A stretch of DNA of 64,000 nt, from assembly GCF_030818575.1 (NCBI RefSeq), contig NZ_JAUTAL010000001.1, positions 1,116,001-1,180,000 on the forward strand, given 5' to 3'. Every line of letters starts with the position of its first letter. Position 1 is the first letter of the stretch. The position numbers and the translations under genes are program-made. Positions 9,257 through 18,839 of this stretch are shown piece after piece. Under the pieces are notes generated by a model that was given only the letters and a program-made list of their open reading frames with translations, had not been told where the DNA came from and ran no database searches. The stretch is from Chryseobacterium camelliae (GTDB lineage Bacteria; Bacteroidota; Bacteroidia; Flavobacteriales; Weeksellaceae).

Positions 9257-10142
9257 TTTAAAAAGAAATTAGTTTTTTTCCAGCAACCCTGTAAAACGAA
9301 TTATCCGGGACTGCAAAATATACAATATGGCCTTATTCTGAAACACAAATCTCTGTGGCCGAATATCAGCTGAAAATAACAATACCAATTGCTGATATTG
9401 AGCACTGAAAAATAATCGTTGTTTTATTAAATAGAATACTGCTATACCACAAATTTAAACATTTAGGAGAAATAAAAAAACATCATGATTAATAATTTTA
9501 ATGTACAAAATCCAAAAAGCACTATTAAAATGGATGTATTGTAGAATATTTTTCATTAACAGGTCTGGATATACTGAAGTTTCACTGGATAATTACACTC
9601 AAAATTAAAACAAGAAATAGATAGGCATCTGAAAGGAACCGGACTATGATATCGTAACTTTTTAATATTAATTTTTCTTAACAGTCGGTGTTGCTGTAAT
9701 AGCTCTGGCTTGATTCATTCAATGAAAAAAAATCATCATTCGGGAATAGCCTGCGCTGCTTCCTGTCAATATTAAAGCAAGGCTTTAATCCTTCTGCTGT
9801 TTTCTAATGCATAGAATTCCAAGACAATCAATAAAGATTATTCTTGCAGCTATTAGCGCAGCTACCAAGGACGCTGTCTCACCATAAAGGAATGGACTAA
9901 AAGTTTGATATTGCTATTACTCTTGTTTATAGATGTAAGAGTTCCACAATGGGATGGGCCTGTCAGCTGCCTTACTCCTAGCCACGGCAGAATTTACTGA
10001 AATGATTCGCGATATCGTTAGAAGTAAATGCTGACAATAATATGAAATGGTTTTAACAAAATGATACCGATAAGGATGTTACGGCAGGTAATTTGCTGTT
10101 AAAAATGAAAATTATTCACCAAATCACCAAAATATTAGTAGT
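9257..10142. other. 886-base gap without a recognisable gene
   Basis: No coding frame of useful length was recognised on either strand. Two inverted repeats are visible: AATATCAGC/GCTGATATT (9362-9370 and 9391-9399) and ATTAAAGC/GCTTTAAT with a 3-nt loop (9771-9789). Neither has a clear T-run. The gap separates two divergently transcribed genes, so it must hold both promoters. Confidence 0.5.
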
Positions 10143-11366
10143 ATGAATGCAAAAGTTTATCATTTGCTGATCGCTTCAGCAGTATTATTCACCGGTTGTT
10201 CAGACACCATGGATGGCAGCGGAGAGGAACCTGTGCTTCCGCCGGTAGAAAACAATCCTGCCAATACCAGTTATCCTCCTGCATTTCCGGGTCAGACCAG
10301 AGCCAACGGTGTAAGGACATCTACACCCTTTGTGAGTGAAGTACTTACTTCATCACTGTCTTCTCCCTGGGGAATTACAGCATTGCCTGATGGCAGGCTT
10401 CTGATCACTGAAAAAGCCGGAACGATGCGCATTATGAGCACAACCGGAACTCTGAGCAATGCCATTACAGGAATTCCCGCTGTTAATTCTGCCGGACAGG
10501 GCGGATTGTTAGGCCTGTGTGTAGATCCTCAGTTTGCCTCCAACCGGATGGTATATTGGGTATTCTCTGAGAACGTAAGCGGAGGAAACCTGACTTCAGT
10601 AGCAAAAGGAAGGCTTTCCGATTCCGAGACCATGATCGAAAATCCTGTTGTTATTTACCGTGCAACCCCTTCTGCTAATGTAGGTAATCTGCATTACGGA
10701 GGAAGGATCCTGTTTGACAGTACCGGAAACCTTTTTGTAAGTACCGGAGAGCGTTCAGATCTTTCTACCCGTCCGCTGGCCCAGTCTGTGACAGCTGCCG
10801 TGGGCAAGATCCTTCGTATTACTACAAGTGGCCAGCCAGCTCCGGGAAATCCGTCATTTTCCCAGTCGGGAGCATTGCCTGTATTGTACAGCATGGGTCA
10901 TAGGAATCCACAGGGTCTGGCAATCCATCCGCAGACCGGGGAATTGTGGCAGAGTGAGCACGGACCGAGAGGCGGAGATGAAATCAACCGTGTGCAGGGA
11001 GGAGCCAATTATGGCTGGCCGACCATTACATACGGCATAGAATACAGTGGTGCAGTAATAGGCGATGGAATACAGCAAAAGCAGGGTATGGAGCAGCCGG
11101 TATACTATTGGGATCCCGTGATTTCTCCGAGCGGGATGACATTCTATAGAGGAAATGCGATGCCGGAATGGCAGAATAACCTCTTTATAGCATCGTTAAG
11201 CGGAATGCACATTGCAAGGCTGGTGATCGAAAATAATAAAGTAGTAGGTGAGGAGCGTCTTCTCGTGGGTGAAAACCAGCGTTTCAGGGATATTACCCAG
11301 GGGAAAGACAATGCATTGTATGCGGTAACGGACGGCGGAAAGCTGTACAGGATCCGTAAACAGTAA
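10143..11366 (+). CDS. PQQ-dependent sugar dehydrogenase-like lipoprotein
   Basis: A 407-residue exported beta-propeller of the soluble glucose/aldose sugar dehydrogenase family (YliI/Asd-like). The signal peptide ends in a lipobox, LFTGC, with Cys19, so it should be a lipoprotein. Family motifs include SSPWGITALPDGRLLITEK, GQGGLLGLCVDPQF, YSMGHRNPQGLA and HGPRGGDEINRVQGGANYG. The reaction would be oxidation of aldoses with PQQ as cofactor, but no PQQ synthesis genes are in the window, so cofactor supply is open. A terminator follows immediately. Confidence 0.9.
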   Translation: MNAKVYHLLIASAVLFTGCSDTMDGSGEEPVLPPVENNPANTSYPPAFPGQTRANGVRTSTPFVSEVLTSSLSSPWGITALPDGRLLITEKAGTMRIMSTTGTLSNAITGIPAVNSAGQGGLLGLCVDPQFASNRMVYWVFSENVSGGNLTSVAKGRLSDSETMIENPVVIYRATPSANVGNLHYGGRILFDSTGNLFVSTGERSDLSTRPLAQSVTAAVGKILRITTSGQPAPGNPSFSQSGALPVLYSMGHRNPQGLAIHPQTGELWQSEHGPRGGDEINRVQGGANYGWPTITYGIEYSGAVIGDGIQQKQGMEQPVYYWDPVISPSGMTFYRGNAMPEWQNNLFIASLSGMHIARLVIENNKVVGEERLLVGENQRFRDITQGKDNALYAVTDGGKLYRIRKQ

Positions 11367-11386
11367 TATGTAACATGTAGAAAAAC

Positions 11387-11410
11387 ACCTGGGAAACCAG
11401 GTATTTTTTT
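11387..11410. terminator. Bidirectional terminator between convergent genes
   Basis: ACCTGG-GAAA-CCAGGT hairpin (11387-11402) followed by ATTTTTTT on the plus strand and preceded by AAAAACA, which gives TGTTTTT on the minus strand. It serves the sugar dehydrogenase gene and the convergent AraC gene. Confidence 0.85.
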
Positions 11411-11415
11411 AGGTC

Positions 11416-12318
11416 TCAGTTAAATTTGAATTTTGCCCGGAATTCCAAAGGTGCAAGCTTGGTTTTTTTCTTAAACAGTGTGCTGAAAGACTGGGCATGT
11501 TCAAATCCCAGCATATAAGCGATTTCACTAACGGATAAAGGAGTCGTGCATAATTTTTCCTTGGCTTTACTGATCAGTTTTTCATGGATAAGCTGCTGGG
11601 TGTTCTGTCCGGTATGGATCCTCAGCAGATCACTCAGATAATTAGGTGAAAGCCCTATGGATTCGGCAGCATGCTGAACAGTTAAAAGTCCGGATTGCAT
11701 ATTTTTTTCTTCATCAAAATAATCATTCAGGAATTTCTCAAATTTAACCAGCAGCTGATGATTATGGCTTTTGCGGGTAATGAATTGGCGCTCATAAAAC
11801 CGTTTGGAATAGTTAAGCAACAGCTCTATTTGGGATGCAATGATTTCCTGTGTATGCCGGTCGATATGTCTGCACTCCTTGTCTATTTTATGAAGAATAC
11901 TGATCAGGTCGTTTTCTTCGTCTTCAGAAAGGTGAAGGGCTTCATTGACGGCATAAGAGAAAAAACCGTATCCTGATATGGTTTTTGCAAGAGGATGCTT
12001 AAGCAAGAAATCTTCATGGATCACCAGAAGGTAACCTTGCCCACAGTCCATGTGTTGCACATCCAAATACTGTACCTGATTGGGGGCGGTGAAGCTTAAA
12101 ACCCCTTTGTCATAGTCATAGTGCTGCTGTCCGTATTTGATCTTGCCGGTAGCATCCCGCTTCAGGGCAATGCAGTAAAACCTGTTCACGAAGCCTTTCC
12201 ATACTTCATCCTCGAGGAAGATACTCTCGGAAAGGTTGATGACGCTGACCAGCGGATGTTTGGGCTCAGGCAAAGACAGCAGGCGGTGAAACGCAGAAAG
12301 CGAGTGGATAATATTCAT
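11416..12318 (-). CDS. AraC family transcriptional regulator
   Basis: A 300-residue regulator. The C-terminal domain holds two helix-turn-helix motifs (AAESIGLSPNYLSDLLR and SEIAYMLGFEHAQSFSTLF), then FKKKTKLAPLEFR. The N-terminal ~190 residues are a ligand-sensing domain of the type found in Bacteroidota regulators paired with oxidoreductases. It starts 14 bases after the aldo/keto reductase gene, so the two are probably co-transcribed, and it may control that gene. Confidence 0.9.
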   Translation of the reverse strand: MNIIHSLSAFHRLLSLPEPKHPLVSVINLSESIFLEDEVWKGFVNRFYCIALKRDATGKIKYGQQHYDYDKGVLSFTAPNQVQYLDVQHMDCGQGYLLVIHEDFLLKHPLAKTISGYGFFSYAVNEALHLSEDEENDLISILHKIDKECRHIDRHTQEIIASQIELLLNYSKRFYERQFITRKSHNHQLLVKFEKFLNDYFDEEKNMQSGLLTVQHAAESIGLSPNYLSDLLRIHTGQNTQQLIHEKLISKAKEKLCTTPLSVSEIAYMLGFEHAQSFSTLFKKKTKLAPLEFRAKFKFN

Positions 12319-12332
12319 AACCGTAATCCTTT

Positions 12333-13340
12333 TTAATAATCCAGCAGGCCCATGCTGAACTCATCATACGGGGCGCCGGTATCTGTTCCTAAAGGTAAGA
12401 TACTTTCCAGTTTCTCCATGTCATTTTCGCTGATCCTAACGGAACAGGCTTCAATATTCTGCTCCAGGTAGGTCCTTCGTTTTGTTCCTGGAATCGGAAC
12501 AATGCCTTTGTTCATGATCCATGCTAACGCCAGTTGAGATGAGGTAACCTGTCTATCCTTTGCCATGGTTTCAATGGCTTCCAGCAACTCTATATTTTTA
12601 TGAAAGTGTTTTTCCTGAAAACGGGGAATTCCTCTGCGGAAGTCTTTTTCAGGAAGGTCATCCACAGAACGGATCTGTCCGGACAGGAATCCTCTTCCTA
12701 AAGGTGAATAGGCTACAAAGCCGATTCCCAGGTCCTGAAGCGTCTTCAGGACTCCTTTTTCTTCCACTGTCCTTTCAAAAAGGGAATATTCACTTTGAAC
12801 TGCTGTAATAGGATGTATAGCGTGTGCTCTTCTAACGGTTTCGGAAGATACTTCTGATAAACCGATGTACTTTACCTTTCCTTCTTTCACAAGGTCGCTC
12901 ATGGCCCCCACGGTTTCTTCAATCGGGATATTTTTATCCAGCCTGTGCATGTAATACAGATCAATATAGTCTGTTTTAAGATTTCTGAGTGATCTTTCCA
13001 CTGCTTTTTTTACATAAGCACTGCTCCCGTTGATCTTCCAGGTAATTTTGTTCTGATCATCAATTTCCCAGCCGAATTTGGTGGCAATGATATAGCGGTC
13101 ACGGTTGTTTCCAATTGCTTTGGAAATCAGCTGCTCATTTTTCAGCGGGCCGTAAAGGTCTGCTGTATCAAGGAAATTTCCGCCCAGTTCAAGAGAGTGG
13201 TGAATAGTAGCAATAGCTTCAGTTTCGTCTGTTTTGCCATATGTATCAGCTTCTTCAAAGCCGGTCATTCCCATGCAGCCTAAACCAATTTGAGGTATGA
13301 TGAGTCCCTGACTGCCCAATTGAATTTGTTTCAGATTCAT
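12333..13340 (-). CDS. Aldo/keto reductase
   Basis: A 335-residue cytoplasmic NADPH-dependent reductase of the (beta/alpha)8 AKR superfamily, closest in look to the YakC/AKR13 type. The catalytic tetrad is visible: Asp58 (FLDTADLYG), Tyr63, Lys88 (ATKFGW) and His132 (YMHRLD). The phosphate-binding segment PIPGTKRRTYLEQNI near residue 280 is also present. Substrate is unknown. First gene of a two-gene unit with the AraC regulator. Confidence 0.92.
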   Translation of the reverse strand: MNLKQIQLGSQGLIIPQIGLGCMGMTGFEEADTYGKTDETEAIATIHHSLELGGNFLDTADLYGPLKNEQLISKAIGNNRDRYIIATKFGWEIDDQNKITWKINGSSAYVKKAVERSLRNLKTDYIDLYYMHRLDKNIPIEETVGAMSDLVKEGKVKYIGLSEVSSETVRRAHAIHPITAVQSEYSLFERTVEEKGVLKTLQDLGIGFVAYSPLGRGFLSGQIRSVDDLPEKDFRRGIPRFQEKHFHKNIELLEAIETMAKDRQVTSSQLALAWIMNKGIVPIPGTKRRTYLEQNIEACSVRISENDMEKLESILPLGTDTGAPYDEFSMGLLDY

Positions 13341-13544
13341 ATTGTTATTTTTTTATTGGTGTAAAATTCTGCAGAAATAGATTAACGGCTGTATGCAAAA
13401 CCAAGAGGATTGAATGTAAATCCCTGATATCTTATAAAGATTAATAAACGGTTGATGTATTGGGATTTAAAACGATCAGGTCTTATCAGTAGCGGGATTA
13501 AAATTTAAATTGGAACATTCTTCCAGTGAAAATTTTTATTTATC

Positions 13545-13576
13545 TTGACCAATTCGGAAAGCTAGCATTATTTTTG
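13545..13576 (+). promoter_or_regulatory. Promoter of the molybdenum cofactor operon
   Basis: TTG at 13545-13547 and TATTTTTG at 13569-13576 match the Bacteroidota -33/-7 pattern with a 21-base spacer. The likely start of transcription is near 13583, ahead of xdhC. Confidence 0.55.
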
Positions 13577-13662
13577 TTCCCTGTTTAAACCCGTCCAGGA
13601 CTGCCGTTTTTCAATGTAGAAAGCATATGATGCATGTCCTGCGGGGAGAGATATATTCTTGC

Positions 13663-14799
13663 ATGAAAGAAATCAATACCATTCTTGAGGCTTATTCCAG
13701 AGCGGAATCGGCGGGTAAAAAATCAGCTTTGGCCACTGTGGTTAAGGTGGAAGGTTCATCCTACCGTCAGCCCGGCGCACGGATGCTGGTGACCGAAGAC
13801 GGAGAACTTACAGGCGCCATCAGTGGAGGATGCCTGGAAGGTGATGCTTTAAAGAAGGCCCTGTTGGCCATCAGTCAGCGGCAGAATAAGCTTGTAACGT
13901 ATGATACGACTAATGAAGACGACGCCGAATTTGGTGTACAGCTGGGCTGTAACGGAATCGTACACATATTATTTGAATATATTGATTCCTCGGAGGAATA
14001 TAATCCTATATATTTTCTCAGGAAACTACAGGAGAAACGTCAGGAAACGGTTCTGGTCAACCTGTTCTCAATGAAAAGAGGAAGTTCACAGCCGGGAACG
14101 GTCGCTTTTTCAGGCGGAACGGATGTATCGGTAAAGAGTCCTGAATTTAAAATCATTTCCTCTGATATTAAAGAAGCCTTTGACAAAAAAGAATCCTCAG
14201 TGAAGACCATTACGGTTGATGGAATATCTTATGAGGCTCTGATTGAATATCAGACGCCTAATATATCCCTTGTCATAGCCGGTGCCGGCAATGATGTCAT
14301 TCCTTTATCGGAAATGGCTGCCATTCTGGGTTGGGAAGTACATATAGGTGATGGGAGAACCACCCATGCCGTACAGCGCAGGTTTCCTGCTGCAAAGAAG
14401 GTAAGGACAGTAAAAGCTTCAGATTTCCTGGATGATATAGTTATTGATGACCTTACATTTTTTGTGCTGATGACCCATAATTATCAGTATGACCTTAGTC
14501 TTCTTTCAGCACTCCTCGAAAGGGGTTGCCGGTACATCGGGGTATTGGGACCGAAGACAAAACTGGAGCGAATGCTGGAAGACCTGAATAATAATCAGGT
14601 TACCATGCATGAAGAACAATTGAACAGCATCTATGGTCCTGTTGGACTGGATACCGGTGCTGAGACAGCGGAAGAAATAGCAGTTTCGGTGGTTTCCGAA
14701 ATTATGGCCGTTTTGAACGGCAGAACGGGAACCTCACTGAAATACAGGACCGGTAAAATCCATACCGGGATTAACCAAACTATAAATACCAAAGTATGA
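13663..14799 (+). CDS. xdhC: XdhC/CoxI family molybdenum hydroxylase maturation protein
   Basis: About 378 residues. XdhC proteins bind molybdenum cofactor, promote its sulfuration and deliver it to xanthine dehydrogenase-type enzymes. Visible family features are the N-terminal XdhC_CoxI domain (SALATVVKVEGSSYRQPGAR, then GAISGGCLEGD) and a C-terminal Rossmann domain (IAGAGNDVIPL, then VLMTHNYQYDLSLL and YIGVLGPKTK). An earlier in-frame ATG is at 13627; the ATG at 13663 (MKEINTIL) fits the usual family start better. It opens the cofactor operon and overlaps moaA by ATGA. The hydroxylase it should serve lies at 21802-25558. Confidence 0.9.
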   Translation: MKEINTILEAYSRAESAGKKSALATVVKVEGSSYRQPGARMLVTEDGELTGAISGGCLEGDALKKALLAISQRQNKLVTYDTTNEDDAEFGVQLGCNGIVHILFEYIDSSEEYNPIYFLRKLQEKRQETVLVNLFSMKRGSSQPGTVAFSGGTDVSVKSPEFKIISSDIKEAFDKKESSVKTITVDGISYEALIEYQTPNISLVIAGAGNDVIPLSEMAAILGWEVHIGDGRTTHAVQRRFPAAKKVRTVKASDFLDDIVIDDLTFFVLMTHNYQYDLSLLSALLERGCRYIGVLGPKTKLERMLEDLNNNQVTMHEEQLNSIYGPVGLDTGAETAEEIAVSVVSEIMAVLNGRTGTSLKYRTGKIHTGINQTINTKV

Positions 14800-15777
14800 T
14801 ACAGGATCGCTTTGGACGCGTACATGATTACCTCAGGATCTCACTGACTGATCACTGCAACCTTCGTTGCTTTTACTGCATGCCGGAAGAAAAATATGCT
14901 TTTGCACCGGCTTCCCGGCTGATGCAGACAGAAGAAATCAATACCCTGGCAAAATTATTTGTCTCACAGGGGGTTAAAAAGATACGGCTTACGCGGCGGC
15001 GAGCCGCTTGTACGTAAGGATGCTCCTGAAATCATAGCTTGCCTCGGCCAGCTGGGTATTGAACTCGCTATTACGACCAACGGCATACGTATTGATGAAA
15101 TGATGGATGAATTGATTCAGGCAAACGTAAAAGCCATTAACATCAGCCTGGATACCCTGGAGCGAGAGAAATTCCTGAAAATAACCAGAAGGGACCTTTT
15201 TGACAGGGTTAAACGGAATATTGATCTTGCCTTGCAGCATCAGATCAGGCTTAAAATCAATGTCGTTGTTATGAAGGGCCTTAATGAAAACGAGATTTTA
15301 GATTTCATTGAACTGACAAGGGATAACCGCCTTGAAATCAGGTTTATTGAATTCATGCCTTTCAGTGGAAACCGATGGACAAGCAATCAGGTTTTTACTT
15401 TGCAGGAAATTCTTTTAAAAGCTGCTGAAAGATATGAAATCATTCCTTTACCACAGGAACCCAATGATACGTCTAAAAAATACAAGGTTCCCGGCTATAT
15501 AGGGTCTTTTGCTGTCATCAGCACCATGAGTGAACCTTTCTGCGGAACCTGTAACCGTATGCGTCTCACGGCAGACGGAAAGTTGAAAAACTGCCTTTTT
15601 TCAAAAGGTGAAACAGACCTGCTGACGGCGTTGCGAAATGGAGAAGAGATTCTGCCTCTGATCCAGCAGAACATTAACGAAAAAGCTAAAGCTCTGGGAG
15701 GGCAGTTCAGCGGTGTCTTTGAAAGTATAGACACGGCCGCACTCGAGAACCGGAGCATGATAACCATAGGAGGATGA
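14796..15777 (+). pseudogene. moaA: GTP 3',8-cyclase MoaA, broken by a one-base frameshift
   Basis: MoaA is the radical-SAM enzyme that starts molybdenum cofactor synthesis from GTP. The first part (14796-14993) has the SAM-cluster motif CNLRCFYC and reads to VKKIRLT. The expected next residues GGEPLVRKD are present, but in another frame. An extra C at 14994 shifts reading so that the first frame stops at 15017. The second part runs to 15777 with the C-terminal cluster motif CGTCNRMRLTADGKLKNC and the essential terminal Gly-Gly. Without the extra base the protein would have about 327 residues, the normal length. It is either a real mutation or a sequencing error. It overlaps both neighbours by ATGA. 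Confidence 0.9.
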
Positions 15778-16364
15778 AAAAGAGAACAACAGGTATTATT
15801 ATATTGGCTGCGGGAAGCTCTTCCCGGCTTGGCCAACCCAAACAATTCCTTGAATTTAACGGAAAAACATTGCTCTTTCATACAGTTGAGCAGGCACTTA
15901 AAGTAACGGATAATGTGATCGTAGTATCCGGTGCCCAACCAATAGAAATTGAACAGCAGCTGAATTCTGTTGTGAATATCAGTAATGAAGACTGGGAAAG
16001 CGGAATGGGGTCTTCACTCTGCAAAGGGCTGCAGGAAATGCTTCTGTTGCATCCGGGCCTTGACAGATGCATTATTACCGTCTGTGACCAGCCATTTATC
16101 AATGCATGTATTTTTCAGAGCCTCATTGAAAAGCAGGAATCTTCGGGAAAAGGGATCGTAGCCTCTGCTTATGCTGCTACTTCCGGCGTACCGGTATTGT
16201 TTAATTCCGGATATTTTGATGATCTGTTGAACCTACCTGATTCGGGAGGAGCTAAAATGCTGATTGCCAAATATCAGCATGACACAGCAGACGTCCGGTT
16301 CGAAAAAGGAGCTATCGATATCGATACAATGGAAGATTACCAAAAATTAACCGGTACATTATGA
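15774..16364 (+). CDS. NTP transferase, MobA/MocA-like molybdenum cofactor nucleotidyltransferase
   Basis: A 196-residue nucleotidyltransferase that should attach CMP or GMP to molybdopterin. The N-terminal signature LAAGSSSRLGQPKQFL fits the MocA/MobA family, and CDQPFINACIF and SGVPVLFN follow the usual pattern. The hydroxylase downstream belongs to the xanthine dehydrogenase class, which usually carries the cytosine dinucleotide cofactor, so a MocA (CTP) role is likelier than MobA (GTP), by inference. Overlaps moaA and moeA by 4 bases each. Confidence 0.85.
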   Translation: MKKRTTGIIILAAGSSSRLGQPKQFLEFNGKTLLFHTVEQALKVTDNVIVVSGAQPIEIEQQLNSVVNISNEDWESGMGSSLCKGLQEMLLLHPGLDRCIITVCDQPFINACIFQSLIEKQESSGKGIVASAYAATSGVPVLFNSGYFDDLLNLPDSGGAKMLIAKYQHDTADVRFEKGAIDIDTMEDYQKLTGTL

Positions 16365-17539
16365 TTTCAGTACACGAAGCACATGGGATTATTTCAGCAT
16401 CTGTCCCGATCTCGAAAACAAAGAGGATCAGCCTTTCTGAAGCTGCCGGAAAGGTACTTTCAGCGGAAGTGGTTGCCACTGTCGACATCCCAAATTTCAG
16501 CCAGTCTTCCATGGACGGTTATGCACTCCGCTATGAAGATAAAGATATAAATCTTTCCGTGATCGGGGAGATGGCGGCAGGAACATCCTGTCAGCTGGTT
16601 ATCAGGCCAGGACAGGCAACCCGCATTTTTACCGGAGCACCTCTGCCTGAAGGAGCGGATACTGTAGTTATGCAGGAAAAAGTTAAATGTTCAGGAAATA
16701 CTTTATCTATTCAGGATGAGCAGTTTACAAGCGGTATGAATGTGCGTGCGAAGGGTTCCGAAATAAAGCAGGGAGAAACGGCCATGGTTCCAGATACCTT
16801 ACTTACGCCCGCGGCTATCGGCTTTCTGGCAGGAATAGGCTGTCATGAAGTAGAGGTATATTATCCGCCTGATGTTACTATTATCCTTACGGGAAACGAA
16901 TTGCAGCAGCCGGGAAATCCATTGCGCTTTGGACAGGTGTACGAAGCCAATTCTTTTCAGCTGAAAGCAGTCCTTCACCAGGTCGGCATCAGCAATATCC
17001 GAGTTCGTACCGCTGAGGATGACCCAAAAAAACTGCAGGAAGTTTTATCAGCTGCTCTTGCCGAAAGTGACCTGGTATTGCTGAACGGTGGTGTAAGCGT
17101 GGGCGATTATGATTTTGTAGTCCAGGCTGCTGAAGCCTGCGGAATTACAAAAAAGATACATAAAATCAGACAAAAACCCGGGAAGCCTTTATTTTTTGGC
17201 ATTATGGGAGATAAAATGGTTTTCGGGCTTCCGGGGAATCCTTCTTCGTCACTTACCTGTTTTTATGAGTATGTATTGCCTGCATTGGAACAATGGATGC
17301 GTCATGATAGTCACCTGAAAAAGATTAAGGCAACTGTCACTCACGATTATTCCAAACCTTCGGGACTTACTCATTTCCTTAAAGCATTTTATCAAGATGG
17401 CAAGGTAACGCCATTACATGCTCAGGAATCTTTTCGGCTGCATTCATTTGCCCGGGCCAATGCCTTTATTGTTTTGCCGGAAGAATCAACAGGCTGTTCG
17501 GCGGGTGATTGGGTAAAAGTACATGTACTTCCTGGTTAA
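16361..17539 (+). CDS. moeA: Molybdopterin molybdotransferase MoeA
   Basis: A 392-residue enzyme that inserts molybdate into adenylylated molybdopterin. Visible motifs are SSMDGYALR in the N-terminal domain, RIFTGAPLPEGADTVVMQE, and the MoCF-binding domain near residues 170-320 with LTGNELQQPG, LNGGVSVGDYDFV and FGLPGNPSSSLTCF. Length is normal. Translationally coupled to the preceding gene (ATGA overlap). Confidence 0.95.
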   Translation: MISVHEAHGIISASVPISKTKRISLSEAAGKVLSAEVVATVDIPNFSQSSMDGYALRYEDKDINLSVIGEMAAGTSCQLVIRPGQATRIFTGAPLPEGADTVVMQEKVKCSGNTLSIQDEQFTSGMNVRAKGSEIKQGETAMVPDTLLTPAAIGFLAGIGCHEVEVYYPPDVTIILTGNELQQPGNPLRFGQVYEANSFQLKAVLHQVGISNIRVRTAEDDPKKLQEVLSAALAESDLVLLNGGVSVGDYDFVVQAAEACGITKKIHKIRQKPGKPLFFGIMGDKMVFGLPGNPSSSLTCFYEYVLPALEQWMRHDSHLKKIKATVTHDYSKPSGLTHFLKAFYQDGKVTPLHAQESFRLHSFARANAFIVLPEESTGCSAGDWVKVHVLPG

Positions 17540-17609
17540 CATGAAGTTATGTATGTTAACTGTTTATTTTAAAGATATTTATAGATTTTATATGAAATTT
17601 AATTGAATT

Positions 17610-18344
17610 ATGCCTGTAGAACTATTTTATGGTATTTTATTTCTGGTTGCTTTCTTTTATGCTGCTGTAGGCCATGGAGGAGCCAGTGGCTATCTTGCAT
17701 TGATGGCCCTGTACGGAGTCGCTCCTGAAGAGATGAAATCCACTGCACTGATGCTTAACCTTTTTGTATCATTAACTTCTTTCATACAGTATTACCGGGG
17801 AGGGTATTTCCTTAAAAAACTCTTTATTCCGATTGCAGCCGCCTCGGTTCCGCTGGCATTCATCGGCGGAATGATCACGGTGGAAGAAAATATTTATAAA
17901 AGAATTCTGGGAGTCCTGTTACTTTTTCCGGTTTTCCGGTTTTTCTTTTTCCGTAATGTGGAAGACAGTGACCTTAAGGACCAGAACCTTGCTGTTGCAG
18001 TTATCATTGGTGGGATCATCGGTTTTCTGTCAGGTATGATCGGTATCGGTGGTGGAATCATCCTTTCTCCGGTACTGCTTCTTTTGCAATGGACCAATCA
18101 GAAGCAGACTGCGGCCATCAGTGCTGCATTTATATTCGTCAATTCACTGGCAGGCCTGGGCGGAATGCTGACCCAGGGCATCAGTTTTACCGGCAATATG
18201 CTGATGTATATTGCAGTAGCTTTTACCGGCGGATTGCTAGGTGCCTATTTCGGAGCTAAACGATTCAATCAGAATGTATTGAAATATATTCTTGCCATTG
18301 TGCTGCTTATGGCTTCTTACAAATTGTTATTCACCAAAGCATAA
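17610..18344 (+). CDS. TauE/SafE family sulfite/anion exporter
   Basis: A 244-residue inner-membrane protein with about seven to eight hydrophobic segments. The repeated TauE motif is visible in both halves: AVGHGGASGYLALMAL and GMIGIGGGIILSPVLLL. The family exports sulfite or small organic sulfur anions, or takes up sulfate or molybdate-like anions in some settings. Its place between moeA and a sulfite-oxidase-like gene suggests a link to sulfur or molybdate handling for the cofactor, but this is inference. A 70-base gap follows moeA; it is 8 bases from the next gene. Confidence 0.88.
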   Translation: MPVELFYGILFLVAFFYAAVGHGGASGYLALMALYGVAPEEMKSTALMLNLFVSLTSFIQYYRGGYFLKKLFIPIAAASVPLAFIGGMITVEENIYKRILGVLLLFPVFRFFFFRNVEDSDLKDQNLAVAVIIGGIIGFLSGMIGIGGGIILSPVLLLLQWTNQKQTAAISAAFIFVNSLAGLGGMLTQGISFTGNMLMYIAVAFTGGLLGAYFGAKRFNQNVLKYILAIVLLMASYKLLFTKA

Positions 18345-18352
18345 AAAACAAT

Positions 18353-18838
18353 ATGAGAATTTTTACCATCATCATGCTGCTTCTTTTTTCCTTTGCACAT
18401 GCGCAGTATTCTGAAACAGTGCAAGTAAGCGGAAATATTAAGGAGCCGTTTACCGTTACACAGAAAAGCCTTTCAACACTTCCTGTACACGAGCTCGATA
18501 GTTTGGTTATCCTGAACCACGCAATGCAATATAAAAGCACCCTAAGGAAACTCAGGGGAGTCCTTCTGAAGGATGTTCTGGCAAAGGCCATTTTTAAAAC
18601 CGCCTCTCCGAAGGAGCTGAGCACTTTTTATCTGGTGTGCAGGGCAAAAGACGGATATCAGGTCGTATATTCGTGGAATGAACTTTTTAATGGTGAAGCA
18701 GGGGATAAGGCTATGATCATTATACAGGCTGAAGGAAGACTAAAAGAAGGATTTGCTTTGGTTACGCCTACAGACCGGGCCACAGGCAGAAGGTATGTGA
18801 AAAACCTATCAGAAATCATTATTCAGCAAATACACTAA
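18353..18838 (+). CDS. Secreted sulfite-oxidase-like molybdopterin-binding domain protein
   Basis: A 161-residue protein with a signal peptide (MRIFTIIMLLLFSFAHAQ). The mature part resembles the oxidoreductase molybdopterin-binding fold: GNIKEPFTVTQKSLSTLPVH, then LRGVLLKDVLAKA and DGYQVVYSWNELF. The cofactor-ligating Cys of sulfite oxidases is not at the expected position; the only mature Cys is in YLVCRAKDGY. It may be a non-catalytic or cofactor-sensing relative. It sits inside the cofactor operon, one base before moaD. Confidence 0.65.
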   Translation: MRIFTIIMLLLFSFAHAQYSETVQVSGNIKEPFTVTQKSLSTLPVHELDSLVILNHAMQYKSTLRKLRGVLLKDVLAKAIFKTASPKELSTFYLVCRAKDGYQVVYSWNELFNGEAGDKAMIIIQAEGRLKEGFALVTPTDRATGRRYVKNLSEIIIQQIH

Positions 18839-18839
18839 T

